Source: Ptiloglossa arizonensis (taxonomy: Eukaryota; Arthropoda; Insecta; Hymenoptera; Colletidae). From it: 64,000 bases of DNA. Shown here piece after piece: positions 9,841 to 25,271 of the stretch (position 1 is its first letter; each line of letters begins with the position of its first letter). Below the pieces are notes generated by a model that saw only the letters and a program-made list of their open reading frames with translations, was not told where the DNA came from and did no database searches. A program made the translations under genes and the position numbers. The DNA lies in assembly GCF_051014685.1 (NCBI RefSeq), contig NW_027478401.1, forward strand, positions 806,001 to 870,000. The letters are read 5' to 3'.

Positions 9841-12800
9841 CTCCCATATCTCGCGAACGGATTGACGAACTTCAGAAATTCCTGTTGCATCTGAAAGTTG
9901 AAACTCGCCCGATTACAATGGTATGTGTAGTTTTCCCCTAAGCAATTATAGTTATTGGTCTCGAGTATCAGACTTGCGAAAATTTTGATGGTTTCTCAAC
10001 CATTCCTTAACTTCAAACTCCCATGTCTCGCGAACGGATTGACGAACTCGAGAAATTCCTGTTGCATCTGAAAGCAGAAACTCGCCCGATTACAACGGTG
10101 TGTGTATTTTTGCCCTAGGCCATAGTAGTTATTGGTTTCGAGAATCAGACTTGCGAAAATTTTGATGGTTTCTCAACCACTCCTTAACTTCGAAATCCCA
10201 TATCTCGCGAACGGATTGACGAACTCCAGAAATTCCTGTTGCATCTGAAAGTTGAAACTCGCCCGATTACAATGGTATGTGTGTTTTACCCCTAAGCCAT
10301 TATAGTTATTGGTTTCGAGTATCAGACTTGCGAAAATTTTGATGGTTTCTCAACCATCTCTTAACTCCAAACTCCGATATTTTGCGAACGGATTGACGAA
10401 CTTGAGAAATTCCTGACGCATCTGAAAGTAGAAACTCGACCGATTACAATGGTGTGTGTACTTTTCCCCGAGGCCATTCCAGTTATTGCTTTCTAGTATC
10501 AGACTTGCGAAAATTTTGATGGTTTCTCAACCATTCCTTAACTTCAAACTCCCATATCTCGCGAACGGATTGACGAACTCGAGAAATTCCTGTCGCATCT
10601 GAAAGCAGAAACTCGCCCGATTACAATGGTGTGTGTACTTTTCCCCTAGGCCATTCCAGTTATTGGAATTGAGTATCAGACTTGCGAAAATTTTGGTGAT
10701 TTCTCAACCATCTCTTAACTCCAAACTCCGATATTTCGCGAACGGATTGGCGAACTTTAGAAATTCCTGACGCATCTGAAAGTAGAAACTCGCCCGATTA
10801 CAATGGTGTGTGTACTTTTCCACTAGGCCATTCCAGTTATTGGTTTCGTGTATCAGACTTGCGAAAATTTTGATGGTTTCGCAACCATTCCTTAACTTCA
10901 AACTCCCATATCTCGCGAACGGATTGACGAACTTGAGAAATTCCAGACGCAACTGAAAGCAGATGCTCGCCCGATTACAACGGTATGTGTATTTTTGCCC
11001 TAGGCCATAGTAGTTATTGTTTTCGAGTATCAGACTTGCGAAAATTTTGATGGTTTCTCAACCATTCCTTAACTTCAAACTCCCATATCTCACGAACGGA
11101 TTCACGAACTCGAGAAATGCCAGTTGCATCTGAAAGTAGAAACACTCCCGATTACAACGGTATATGTATTTTTCCCCTAGGCCATTGTAGTTATTGGTTT
11201 CCAGTATCTGACCAGCGAAAATTTTGATGGTTTCTCAACCATTCCTTAACTTCAAACTCCCATATCTCGCGAACGGATTGACGAACTCGAGAAATGCCTG
11301 TTGTATCTGAAACTAGAAACTCGCCCGATTACAATGGTGTGTGTACTTTTCCACTAGGCCATTCCAGTTATTGGTTTCATGTATCAGACTTGCGAAAATT
11401 TTGATGGTTTCGCAACCATTCCTTAACTTCAAAGTCCCATATCTCGCGAACGGATTGACGAACTCGAGAAATGCCTGTTGCATCTGAAAGTAGAAACACT
11501 CCTGATTACAACGGTATATGTATTTTTCCCCTAGGCCATTGTAGTTATTGGTTTCGAGTATCAGACTTGCAAAACTATGATGGTTTCTCAACCATGCCTT
11601 CAATTGAAACTCCTATATCTCGCGAACCGACTGCGGAAATCGAGAAATTCCTGTTGCATCTGAAACTAGAAGCTCGCCCGATTACAATGGTGTGTGTACT
11701 TTTCCCCTAGGCCATTCCAGTTATTGGTTTCGAGTATCAGACTTGGGAAAATTTTTATGGTTTCTCAACCATTCCTTAACTTCAAACTCCCATGTCTCGC
11801 GAACGGATTGATGAACTCGAGAAATTCCTGTTGCATCTCAAAGTAGAAACTCGCCCGATTACAACGGTGTGTGTATTTTTGCCCTAGGCCATAGTAGTTA
11901 TTGGTTTCGAGTATCAGACTTGCGAAAATTTTGATGGTTTCCAACCATTCCTTAACTTCGAACTCCCATATCTCGCGAACGGATTGACGAACTCCAGAAA
12001 TTCCTCTTGAATCTGAAAGTTGAAACTCGCCCGATTACAGTGGTATGTGTGTTTTTCCCCTAAGCCATCATAGTTATTGGTATCGAGTATCAGACTTGCG
12101 AAAATTTTGATGGTTTCTCAACCATCCCTTAACTCCAAACTCCGATATTTCGCGAACGGATTGACGAACTTGAGAAATTCCTGACGCATCTGAAGTAGAA
12201 ACTCGACCGATTACAATGGTGTGTGTACTTTTCCCCGAGGCCATTCCAGTTATTGCTTTCAAGTATCAGACTTGCGAAAATTTTGATGGTTTCTCAACCA
12301 TTCCTTAACTTCAAACTCCCATATCTCGCGAACGGATTGACGAACTCGAGAAATTCCTGTTGCATCTGAAAGCAGAAACTCGCCCGATTACAACGGTGTG
12401 TGCACTTTTCCCCTAGGCCATTCCAGTTATTGGAATCGAGTATCAGACTTGCGAAAATTTTGATGATTTCTCAATCATCTCTTAACTCCAAACTCCGATA
12501 TTTCGCGAACGGATTGACGAACTTTAGAAATTCCTGACGCATCTGAAAGTAGAAACTCGCCCGATTACAATGGTGTGTGTACTTTTCACCGAGGCCATTC
12601 CAGCTATTGGTTCGAGTATCAGACTTGCGAAATTTTGATGGTTTCTCAACCATTCCTTCACTTCAAAATCCTATATCTCGCGAACGGACTGAGGAAATCG
12701 AGAAATTCCTGTTGTATCTGAAACTAGAAACTCGCCCGATTACAATGGTGTGTGTACTTTTCCACTAGGCCATTCCAGTTATTGGTTCGAGTATCAGACT

Positions 12801-15800
12801 TGCGAAATTTTGATGGTTTCTCAACCATTCCTTCACTTCAAACTCCCATATCTCGCGAATGGATTGACGAACTTGAGAAATTCCTGACGCATCTGATAGC
12901 AGAAACTCGCCCGATTACAACGGTATGTGTATTTTTGCCCTAGGCCATAGTAGTTATTGGTTTCGAGTATCAGACTTGCGAAAATTTGGATGGTTTCTCA
13001 ACCATTCCTTAACTTCAAACTCCCATATCTCGCGAACGGATTGACGAACTCGAGAAATGCCTGTTGCATCTGAAAATAGAAACACTCCCGATTACAACGG
13101 TATATGTATTTTTCCCCTAGGCCATTGTAGTTATTCGTTTCGAGTATCAGACTTGCAAAACTATGATGGTTTCTCAACCATGCCTTCACTTGAAACTCCT
13201 ATATCTCGCGAACGGACTGAGGAAATCGAGAAATTCCTGTTGCATCTGAAACTAGAAGCTCGCCCGATTACAATGGTGTGTGTACTTTTCCCCTAGGCCA
13301 TTCCAGTTATTGGTTTCGAGTATCAGACTTGGGAAAATTTTGATTGTTTCTCAACCATTCCTTAATTTCAAACTCCCATATCTCGCGAACGGATTGACGA
13401 ACCCGAGAATTTCCTGTTGTATCTGACAGCAGAAACTCGCCCGATTACAACGGTATGTGTATTGTTGCCCTAGGCCATAGTAGTTATTGGTTTCGAGTAT
13501 CAGACATGCGAAAATTTTGATGGTTTCTCAAACATTCCTTAATTTCAAACTCCCATATCTCGCGAACGGATTGACGAACTCGAGAAATTCCTGTTGCATC
13601 TGAAAGCAGAAACTCGCCCGATTACAATGTTGTGTGTACTTTTCACCGAGGCCATTCCAGTTATTGGTTTCGAGTATCAGACTTGCGAAATTTTGATGGT
13701 TTCTCAACCATTCCTTCACTTTAAAATCCTATATCTCGCGAACGGACTAAGGAAATCGAGAAATTCCTGTTGTATCTGAAACTAGAAACTCGCCCGATTA
13801 CAGTGGTGTGTGTACTTTTCCACTAGGCCATTCCAGTGATTGGTTTCGTGTATCAGACTTGCGAAAATTTTGATGGTTTCGCAACCATTCCTTAACTTCA
13901 AACTCCCATATCTCGCGAACGGATTGACGAACTCGAGAAGTTCCTGTTCCATCTGAACGCAGACACTGGACCGTTTACAACGGTATGTGTATTTTTACCC
14001 TAGGCCATAGTAGTTATTGGTTTCGAGTATCAGACTTGCGAAAATTTTGATGGTTTCTCAACCATTCCATAACTTCAAACTTCCATATCTCGCGAACGGA
14101 TTGACGAACTCGAGAAATCCTGTTGCATCTGCAAGCAGAAACTCGCCCGTTTACAATGGTATGTGTATTTTTGCCCTAGGTCATAGTAGTTATTGGTTTC
14201 TAGTATCAGAATTGCGAAAATTTTGATGGTTTCTCAACCATTCCATAACTTCAAACTCCCATATATCGCGAACGGAATGACGAACTCGAGAAATACCTGT
14301 TGCATCTGAAAGCAGAAGCTAGCCCGATTACAAAGGTATGTGCATTTTTGGCCTAGGCCATAGTAGTTATTGGTTTCGAGTATCAGACTTGCGAAAATTT
14401 TGATGGTTTCTCAACCATTCCTTACTTTCAAACTCGTATATCTCGCGAACGGATTGACGAACTCGAGTAATTTCTGTCGATTCTGAAAGCAGAAACTCGC
14501 CCGATTACAACGGCATGTGTCTTTTTCCCCTCGGTCATTCCAGTCATTGGTTTCGAGTATCAGATTTGCGAAAATTTTGATGGTTTCTCAACCATTCCTT
14601 AATTTCAAACTCCCATATCTCGCGAACGGATTGACGAACTCAGGAAATTCCTGTTGCATCTGAAAGCAGAAACTCGCCCGATTACAACGGTATGTGTATT
14701 TTTGCCCTAGGCCACAGTAGTTACTGATTTCGAGTATCAGACTCGCGAAAATTTTTATGGTTTCTCAACCATTCCTTAACCTCAAATTCCCATATCTCGC
14801 GAACGGATTGAGGAAATCGAGAAATTCCTGTTGCAGCTGAAAGTAGAAACTCGCCCGATTACAACGGTATGTGTATTTTTCCCCTTGGCCATTGTAGTTA
14901 TTTGTTTCGAGTATCAGACTTGCGAAAATTTTGATGGCTTCTCAACCATTCCTTAATTTCAAACTCGCATATCTCGCGAAAGGATTGACGAACTCGAGAA
15001 ATTCCTGTTGCATCTGAAAGTAGAAACTCACCCGATTACAATGGTGTGTGTACTTTAGACGCTAGGCCATTGTAGTCATTGGTTTCGAGTATCAGACTAG
15101 CGAAAATTTTGATGGATTCTCAACCATTCCTTAATTTCAAACTCGCATATCTCGCGAACGGATTGACGAACTCGAGAAATTCCAGTTGGATCTGAAAGTA
15201 GAAGATCGCCCAATTACAACGGTATGCGTATTTTCGCCTTAGACCATGGTAGTTATTGGTTTCGCGTATCAGACTTGCGAAAATTTTGATCGTTTCTCAA
15301 CCATTCCTTAACTTCAAGCTCCCATATCTCGCGAACGAATTGACGAACTCGAGAAATTCCTGTTGCAACTGAAAGTAGAAACTCGCCCGATAACAACGGT
15401 ATGTGTATTTCTCCCCTGCGCCATTCCAGTTATTGGTTTCTAGTATCAGAGCAGCGAAAGTTTTGGTGGTTTCACAACAGTTCCATAACTTCAAACTCCC
15501 ATATCTCGCGAACGGATTGACGAACTCGAGAAATTCCAGTTGGATCTGAAAGTAGAAGATCGCCCAATTACAACGGTATGCGTATTTTCGCCTTAGACCA
15601 TGGTAGTTATTGGTTTCGCGTATCAGACTTGCGAAAATTTTGATCGTTTCTCAACCATTCCTTAACTTCAAGCTCCCATACCTCGCGAACGGATTGACGA
15701 ACTCGAGAATTTCCTGTTGCATGTGAAAGTTGAAACTCGCCCGATTACAACGGTATGTGTATTTTTGCTCTAGACCATAGTAGTTATTGGTTTCGAGTAT

Positions 15801-18800
15801 CAGACTTGCGAAAACTTTGATGGTTTCTCAACCATTCCTTAACTTCAAACTCCCATATCTCGCGAACGGATTGACGAACTCGTGAAATTCCTGTTGCATC
15901 TGAAAGTAGAAACTCACCCGATTACAATGGTGTGTGAACTTTAGAATCTAGCCCATTGTAGTCATTGGTTTCGAGTATCAGACCAGCGAAAATTTTGGGG
16001 GTTTCTCAACCATTCCTTAATTTCAAACTCCCATATATCGCGAACGGATTGACGAACTCGAGAAATTCCTGTTGCAACTGAAACTAGAAACTCGCCCGAT
16101 AACAACGGTATGTGTATTTCTCCCCTACGCCATTCCAGTTATTGGTTTCTAGTATCAGAGCAGCGAAAGTTTTGGTGGTTTCACAACAGTTCCATAACTT
16201 CAAACTCGCATATCTCTAGAACGGATTGACGAACTCGAGAAATTCCTGTTGCATCTGAAAGTAGAAACCCGCCCGATTACAACGGTATGTGTATTTTTGC
16301 CTTAGGCCATAGTAGTTATTGGTCTCGAGTATCAGACTTGCGAAAATTTTGATGGGTTCTCAACCATTCCTTAACCTCAAACTCCCATATCTCGCGAACG
16401 GATTGACGAACTCGAGAAATTCCTGTTCCATCTGAACGCAGACACTCGACCGTTTACAACGGTATGTGTATTTTTACCCTAGGCCATAGTAGTTATTGGT
16501 TTCGAGTATCAGACTTGCGAAAATTTTGATGGTTTCTCAACCATTCCATAACTTCAAACTTCCATATCTCGCGAACGGATTGACGAACTCGAGAAATCCT
16601 GTTGCATCTGCAAGCAGAAACTCGCCCGTTTACAATGGTATGTGTATTTTTGCCCTAGGTCATAGTTGTTATTGGTTTCTAGTATCAGAATTGCGAAAAT
16701 TTTGATGGTTTCTCAACCATTCCATAACTTCAAACTCCCATATATCGCGAACGGAATGACGAACTCGAGAAATACCTGTTGCATCTAAAAAGCAGAAGCT
16801 AGCCCGATTACAAAGGTATGTGCATTTTTGCCCTAGGCCATAGTAGTTATTGGTTTCGAGTATCAGACTTGCGAAAATTTTGATGGTTTCTCAACCATTC
16901 CTTACTTTCAAACTCGCATATCTCGCGAACGGATTGACGAACTCGAGTAATTCCTGTCGAATCTGAAAGCAGAAACTCGCCCGATTACAACGGCATGTGT
17001 CTTTTTCCCCTCGGTCATTCCAGTCATTGGTTTCGAGTATCAGATTTGCGAAAATTTTGATGGTTTCTCAACCATTCCTTAATTTCAAACTCCCATATCT
17101 CGCGTACGGATTGACGAACTCAGGAAATTCCTGTTGCATCTGAAAGCAGAAACTCGCCCGATTACAACGGTATGTGTATTTTTCCCCTTGGCCATTGTAG
17201 TTATTTGTTTCGAGTATCAGACTTGCGATAATTTTGATGGCTTCTCAACCATTCCTTAATTTCAAACTCGCATATCTCGCGAAAGGATTGACGAACTCGA
17301 GAAATTCCTGTTGCATCTGAAAGTAGAAACTCACCCGATTACAATGGTGTGCGTACTTTAGACGCTAGGCCATTGTAGTCATTGGTTTCGAGTATCAGAC
17401 TAGCGAAAATTTTGATGGTTTCACATCAGTTCCATAACTTCAAACTCCCATATCTCGCGAACGGATTGACGGACTCGAGAAATTCCTGTTGCATCTGAAA
17501 GTAGAAACCCGCCCGATTACAACGGTATGTGTATATGTGCCCTAGGCCATAGTAGTTATTGGTTTCGAGTGTCAGACTTGCGAAAATTTTGATGGGTTCT
17601 CAACCATTCCTTAACCTCAAACTACCATATCTCGCGAACGGATTGACAAACTCGAGAAACCCTGTTGCATCTGAAAGCAGAAACTCGCCCGTTTACAATG
17701 GTATGTGTATTTTTGCCCTAGGCCATAGTAGTTATTGGTTTCTAGTATCAGACTTGCGAAGATTTTGATGGTTTCTCAACCATTCCATAACTTCAAACTC
17801 CCGTATCTCGCGAACGGATTGACGAACTCGAGAAACCCTGTTGCATCTGAAAGCAGAAACTCGCCCGTTTACAATGGTATGTGTATTTTTGCCCTAGGCC
17901 ATAGTAGTTATTGGTTTCTAGTATCAGACTTGCGAAGATTTTGATGGTTTCTCAACCATTCCATAACTTCAAACTCCCATATATCGCGAACGGATTGACG
18001 AACTCGAGAAATTCCTGTTGCATCTGAAAGTAGAAACTCACCCGATTACAATGGTGTGTGTACTTTAGAACCTAGACCACTGTAGTAATTGGTTTCGAGT
18101 ATCAGACCAGCGAAAATTTTGGTGGTTTCTCAACCATTCCTTAATTTCAAACTCCCATATATCGCGAACGGATTGACGAACTCGAGAAATTCCTGTTGCA
18201 ACTGAAACTAGAAACTCGCCCGGTAACAACGGTATGTGTATTTCTCCCCTACGCCATTCCAGTTATTGGTTTCTAGTATCAGAGCAGCGAAAGTTTTGGT
18301 GGTTTCACAACAGTTCCATAACTTCAAACTCGCATATCTCGCGAACGGATTGACGGACTCGAGTAATTCCTGTTGCATCTGAAAGTAGAAACCCGCCCGA
18401 TTACAACGGTATGTGTATATGTGCCCTAGGCCATAGTAATTATTGGTTTCGAGTATCAGACTTGCGAAAATTTTGATGGGTTCTCAACCATTCCTTAACC
18501 TCAAACTCCCATATCTCGCGAAGGGATTGACAAACTCGAGAAATTCCTGTTGCATCTGAACGCAGACACTCGACCGTTTACAACGGTATGTGTATTTTTA
18601 CCCTAGGCCATAGTAGTTATTGGTTTCGAGTAGCAGACTTGCGTAAATTTTGATGGTTTCACAACCATTCCATAACTTCAAACTCCCATATATCGCGAAC
18701 GGATTGACGAACTCGAGAAATTCCTGTTGCATCTGAAAGCAGAAGCTAGCCCGATTACAAAGGTATGTGCATTTTTGCCCTAGGCCATAGTAGTTATTGG

Positions 18801-21800
18801 TTTCGAGTATAAGACATGCGAAAATTTTGATGGTTTCTCAAACATTCCATAACTTCAAACTCCCATATATCGCGAACGGATTGACGAACTCGAGAAATTC
18901 CTGTTGCATCTGAAAGCAGAAGCTCGCCCGATTACAACGGTATGTGCATTTTTGCCCTAGGCCATTGTAGTTATTGGTTTCGAGTATAAGACATGCGAAA
19001 ATTTTAATGGACTTTCAACCATTCCTTAACTTCATACTCTCATATCTCGCGAACGGATTGACGAACTCGAGGAATTCCTGTTGCATCTGAAAGTAGAAAC
19101 TCGCCCGATTATAATGGTTTGTGCGCTTTTCCCCTAGGCCATTCCAGTTATAGGTTTCGAGTATCAGACCAGCGAAAATTTTGATGGTTTCTCAACCATT
19201 CCTTAACTTCAAACTCCCATATCTCGCGAACGGATTGACGAACTCGAGAAATTCCTGTTGCATATGAAAGTAGAAACTCGCCCGATTACAATGGTGTTTG
19301 TACTTTTCCAATAGGCCATTCCAGTTATAGGTTGCGAGCATCAGACTTGCGAAAATCTTGATCGTTTCTCAATCATTCCTTAACTTCAAACTCCCATATC
19401 TCGCGAACGGATTGAAGAACTCGAGAAATTCCTGTTGCATCTGAAAGTAGAAACTCGCCCGATTATAATGGTTTGTGTGCTTTCCCCCTAGGCCATTCCA
19501 GTTATAGGTTTCGAGTATCAGACGAGCGAAAATTTTGATGGTTTCTCAACCATTCCTTAACTTCAAACTCCCATATCTCTCGTACGGATTGACGAACTCG
19601 AGATATTCCTGTTGCATCTGAAAGCAGAAACTCGCCCGATTACAATGGTATGTGTATTTTTCCCCTAGGTCTTTGTAGTTATTGCTTTCGAGTATGAGAC
19701 TTGCGAAGATTTTGATGCTTTCTCAACCATTCCTTAATTTCAAACTCCCATATCTCGCGAACAGATTGACGTACTCGAGAAATTCCTGTTTCATCTGAAA
19801 GTACAAACTCGCCCGATTACAATGGTGTGTGTACTTTTCCCCTTGGCCATTCCAGTTATTAGTTTCGAGTATCAGTCTTGCGAAAATTTTGATGGATTCT
19901 CAACCATTCCTTAACTTCAAACTCCCATATCTCGCGAACGGATTGACGAACTCGAGATATTCCTGTTGCATCTGAAAGTAGAAACTCGCCCGATTACAAT
20001 GGTGTGTGTACTTTTCCCCTAGGCCAGTCCAGTTATTAGTTTCGAGTATCAGATTTGCGAAAATTTTGATGGATTCTCAACCATTCCTTAACTTCAAACT
20101 CGCATATCTCAGGAACGGATTGACGAACTCGCGAAATTCCTGTTGCATCTGAAAGTAGAAAGTCGCCCGATTACAATGGTATGTGTATTTTTGGCCTAGG
20201 CAATAGTAGTTATTTGTTTCGAGTATCAGACCAGCGAAAATTTTGACGGTTTCTCAACCCTTACTTAACTTCGAACTCCCATATCTCGCGAACGGATTGA
20301 CGAACTCGAGATATTCCTGTTGCATCTGAAAGCAGAAACTCGCCCGATTACAATGGTATGTGTATTTTCCCCCTAGGCCATTGTAGTTATTGGTTTCGAG
20401 TATCAGTCTTGCGAAAATTTTGATGCTTTCTCAACCATTCCTTAACTTCAAACTCCAATATCTCGCGAACTGATCGACGATATCGAGAAATTCCTGTTGC
20501 ATTTGAAAGCAGCAACTCACCTGATTACAACGGTATGTGTATATTTGCCCTATGCAATAGTATTTATTGCTTTCGAGTATGAGACTTGCGAAGATTTTGA
20601 TGCTTTCTCAACCTCTCCTTAACTTCAAACTCCCATATCTCGCGAACAGATTGACGTACTCGCGAAATTCCTGTTGCATCTGAAAGTAGAAACTCGTCCG
20701 ATTACAATGGTGTTTGTACTTTTCCCCTAGGCCATTCCAGTTATAGGTTGCGAGAATCAGACTTGCGAAAATATTGATGGTTTCTGAACCATTCCTTAAC
20801 TTCATACTCCCATATCTCGCGAACGGATTGACGAACTCGAGAAATTCCTGTTGCATCTGAAAGTAGAAACTCTCCCGATTATAATGGTTTGTGTGCTTTT
20901 CCCCTAAGCCATTCCAGTTATAGGTTTCGAGTATCAGACCAGCGAAAATTTTGATGGTTTCTCAACCATTCCTTAACTTCAAACTCCCATATCTCGCGAA
21001 CGGATTGACGAACTCGCGAAATTCCTGTTGTATCTGAAAGTAGAAACTCGCCCGATTACAAGGGTATGTGTATTTCCCCCCTAGGCCATTGTAGTTATTG
21101 GTTTCGAGTATCAGTCTTGCGAAAATTTTGATGGTTTCTCAATCATTCCTTAACTTCAAACTCCAATATCTCGCGAACGGATTGACGAACTCGAGATATT
21201 TCTGTTGCATCTGAAAGCAGAAACTCGCCCGATTACAATGGTATGTGTATTTTTCCCCTAGATCTTTGTAGTTATTGGTTTCGAGTATCAGACTTGCGAA
21301 GATTTTGATGCTTTCTCAACCTCTCCTTAACTTCAAACTCCCATATCTCGCGAACAGATTGACGTACTCGAGAAATTCCTGTTTCATCTGAAAGTAGAAA
21401 CTCGCCCGATTACAATGGTGTGTGTGCTTTACCCCTAGACCATTCCAGTTATAGGTTTCGAGTATCAGACCAGCGAAAATTTTGACGGTTTCTCAACCAT
21501 TACTTATCTTCGAACTCCCATATCTCACGAACGGATTGACGAACTCGAGATATTCCTGTTGCATCTGAATGCAGAAACTCGCCCGATTGCAACGGTATGT
21601 GTTCTTTTCCCCTAGGCCATTCCAGTTATTCGTTTCTAGCATCAGAATTGCGAAAATTTTGATGGTTTCTCAACCGTCTCTTAACTCCAAGCTCCCATAT
21701 CTCGCGAACGGATTGACGAAATCGAGAAATTCTTGTTGCATCTGAAAGTAGAAACTCGCCCGATTACAATGGTCTGTGTACTTTTCCCCTAGGCCATTCC

Positions 21801-24800
21801 AGTTATAGGTTGCGAGAATCAGACTTGCGAAAATATTGATGGTTTCTGAACCATTCCTTAACTTCAAACTCCCATATCTCGCGAACGGATTGACGAACTC
21901 GAGAAATTCCTGTTGCATCTGAAAGTAGAAGCTCTCCCGATTATAATGGTTTGTGTGCTTTTCCCCTAAGCCATTCCAGTTATAGGTTTCGAGTATCAGA
22001 CCAGCGAAAATTTTGATGGTTTCTCAACCATTCCTTAACTTCAAACTCCCATATCTCGCGAACGGATTGACGAACTCGCGAAATTCCTGTTGTATCTGAA
22101 AGTAGAAACTCGCCCGATTACAATGGTATGTGTATTTTTCCCCTAGATCTTTGTAGTTATTGGTTTCGAGTATCAGACTTGCGAAGATTTTGATGCTTTC
22201 TCAACCTCTCATCTCGCGAACAGATTGACGTACTCGAGAAATTCCTGTTTCATCTGAAAGTAGAAACTCGCCCGATTACAATGGTGTGTGTGCTTTACCC
22301 CTAGACCATTCCAGTTATAGGTTTCGAGTATCAGACCAGCGAAAATTTTGACGGTTTCTCAACCATTACTTAACTTCGAACTCCCATATCTCACGACCGG
22401 ATTGACGAACTCGAGATATTCCTGTTGCATCTGAATGCAGAAACTCGCCCGATTGCAACGGTATGTGTTCTTTTCCCCTAGGCCATTCCAGTTATTCGTT
22501 TCTAGCATCAGAATTGCGAAAATTTTGATGGTTTCTCAACCGTCTCTTAACTCCAAGCTCCCATATCTCGCGAACGGATTGACGAAATCGAGAAATTCCT
22601 GTTGCATCTGCAAGTAGAAACTCGCCCGATTACAATGGTATGTGTACTTTTCCCCTAGGCCATTCCAGTTATAGGTTTCGAATATCAGACTTGCGACAAT
22701 TTTGATGGTTTCTCAATCATTCCTTAACTTCTAACTCCCATGTCTCGCGAACGGATTGACGAACTCGAGAAATTCCTGTTGCATCTGAAAGTAGAAATTC
22801 GCCCGATTACGATGGTGTGTGTGCTTTTCCCCTAGGCCATTCCAGTTATAGGTTTCGAGTATCAGACCAGCGAAAATTTTGATGGTTGCTCAACCATTCC
22901 TTAACTTCAAACTCCCATATCTCGCGAGCGGATTGATGAATCCGAAAAATTCCTGTTGCATTTGAAAGTAGAAACTCGCCCGATTACAACGGAATGTGTA
23001 TTTTTCCCCTGGGTCTCTGTAGTTATTGGTTTCGAGAAGCAGGCTTGCGAAGATTTTGATGCTTTCTCGACCATTCCTTATCTTCAAACTCCCACATCGC
23101 GCGAACGGATTGACGAACTGCAGTAATTCCTTTTGCGCCTGAGAGTAGAAACTCGGCCGATTACAAAGGTATGTGTTCTTTTCCCCTAGGCCATTCCAGT
23201 TATTCGTTTCTAGCATCAGAATTGCGAAAATTTTGATGGTTTATCAACTGTCTCTTACCTCCAAACTCCCATATCTCGCGACGGGTTGACGAACTCGAGA
23301 AATTCCTGTTGCATCTGAAAGTAGAAACTCGCCCGATTACAATGGTGTGTGTACTTTTCCCCTAGGCCATTGTAGTTATTGGTTTCGAGTATCAGACTTG
23401 CGAAAACTTTGATGGTTTCTCAACCATTCATTAACTTCAAACTCCCATATCTCGCGAACGGATTGACGAACTCGAGGAATTCCTGTTGCATCTGAAAGTA
23501 GAAACTCGAACGATTACAATGGTGTGTGTTCTTTTCCCCTAGGCCATTCCAGTTATTGGTTTCGAGTATCAGAATTGCGAAAATTTTGATGGTTTCTCAA
23601 CCATTCCTTAACTACAAACTACCATATCTCGCGATCGGATTGACGAACTCGAGAAATTCCTGTTGCATCTGAAAGCAGAAACTCGCCCGATTACAATGCT
23701 GTGTGTACTTTTCCCCTAGGCCATTGTAGTTATTGGTTTCGAGTACCAGACTTGCGAAAATTTTGATGGATCCTCAACAATTCCTTAATTTCAAACTCCC
23801 ATATCTCGCGAACGGATTGACGAACTCGAAAAATTCCTGTTGCATCTGAAAGCATATACTCGCCCGATTACAACGGTCTGTGTATTTTTTCCCTAGGCCA
23901 TTGTAGTTATTGGTTTCGAGTATCAGCCTTGCGAAAATTTTGATGGTTTCTCAATCATTCCTTAACTTCGAACTCCCATATCTCGCGAACAGGTTGATGA
24001 ACTCGAGAAATTCCTGTTGCATCTGAAAGTAGAAACTCGCCCGATTACAATGGTGTGTGTGCTTTTCCCCTAGGCCATTCCAGTTATAGGTTTCGAGTAT
24101 CAGACTTGCGAAAATATTGATGGTTTCTGAACCATTCCTTAACTTCAAACTCCCATATCTCGCGAACGGATTGACGAACTCGAGAAATTCCTGTTGCATC
24201 TGATAGTAGAAACTCGCCCGATTACAATGGTGTGTGTGCTTTTCCCATAGGCCATTCCAGTTATAGGTTTCGAGTATCAGACCAGCGAAAATTTTGATGG
24301 TTTCTCAACCATTCCTTAACTTCAAACTCCCATATCTCGCGAACGGATTGATGAACTCGAGATATTCCTGTTGCATCTGAAAGTAGAAAGTCGCCCGATT
24401 ACAATGGTATGTGTATTTTTGCCCTAGGCAATAGTAGTTATTTGTTTCGAATATCAGACTTGCGAAAATTTTGATGGTCTCTCAACCATTCCATAATTTC
24501 AAACTCGCATATCTCGCGAACGGATTGACGAACGCGAGAAATTCCTGTTGTATCTGAATGTAGAAACTTGCACTATTACAATGGTGTGTGTACTTTTCCC
24601 CTAGGCCATTCCAGTTATTGGTTTCGAGTATCAGAATTGCGAAAATTTTGATGGTTTCTCAACCATTCCTTAACTTCAAACTCCCATATCTCGCGAACGG
24701 ATTGACGAACTCGCGGAATTCCTGTTGCATCTGAAAGTAGAAACTCGCACGATTACAATGGTGTGTGTTCTTTTCCCCTAGGCCATTCCAGTTATTGGTT

Positions 24801-25040
24801 TCGAGTATCAGAATTGCGAAAATTTTGACGGTTTCTCAACCATTCCTTAACTTCAAACTCCCATATCTCGCGAACGGATTGACGAACTCGAGATATTCCT
24901 GTTGCATCTGAAAGCAGAAGTTCGCCCGATTACAACGGTATGTGTATTTTTGCTCTAGGCAATAGTAGTTATTGGTGTCGAGTATCAGACTTGCGAAAAT
25001 TGTGATGGTTTCTCAACCATTCCTTAACTCTAAACTCCCA
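9841..25040. repeat. 177-bp satellite array, left part (about 86 monomers)
   Basis: Head-to-tail array of a 177-bp unit starting CTCCCATATCTCGCGAACGG and ending CCATTCCTTAACTTCAAA. Unit starts recur at 9841, 10018, 10195 and so on. Each unit holds an XhoI-like CTCGAG and the hairpin ATGGTT-TCTC-AACCAT. Subtypes differ after GGCCAT: TCCAG, AGTAG and TGTAG. AGTAG units are common at about 14-19 kb, while units with TCCAGTTATAGG dominate about 19-25 kb. 177 is 59 codons, so open frames can run through neighbouring monomers; they are not genes. The family is unknown to me. Confidence 0.97.
22201..22220. other. Monomer with internal deletion
   Basis: The usual stretch between TCTCAACC and ATCTCGCGAAC is shortened by about 20 bp here (TCAACCTCTCATCTCGCGAA). 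The unit length falls below 177 bp and the array phase shifts. Similar units nearby, for example at 21310-21350, are intact. Confidence 0.7.
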
Positions 25041-25057
25041 TATCTCGCGAACGGATT
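25041..25057. repeat. Target-site duplication, left copy
   Basis: TATCTCGCGAACGGATT, identical to 25431-25447 on the other side of the retroelement. The sequence is normal satellite, so the 17-bp duplication was made on insertion. Confidence 0.9.
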
Positions 25058-25224
25058 TTTTTTTTTTTTTTTTTTTATTAACGTGGGGGAAATCTTCGAA
25101 AGACCCCCCCGCCGCCTGGGGAGGGGCGGGGGGAGTGTGGGATTCCCCGCGCCCGGAAGGAAACCCATCGGGCGCGGGACCTACCCACTAAAACCCACCA
25201 CGGTGGCCATCCTCGCACTATGCA

Positions 25225-25271
25225 GGGGGAGCACCTGGGACCGAAGACATCATAACATCAGGTGCTCCCCC
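25225..25271. other. Hairpin in the retroelement 3' region
   Basis: GGGGGAGCACCT at 25225-25236 is the perfect reverse complement of AGGTGCTCCCCC at 25260-25271, with a 23-base loop. It could be an RNA structure recognised by the element's reverse transcriptase; role unproven. Confidence 0.7.
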
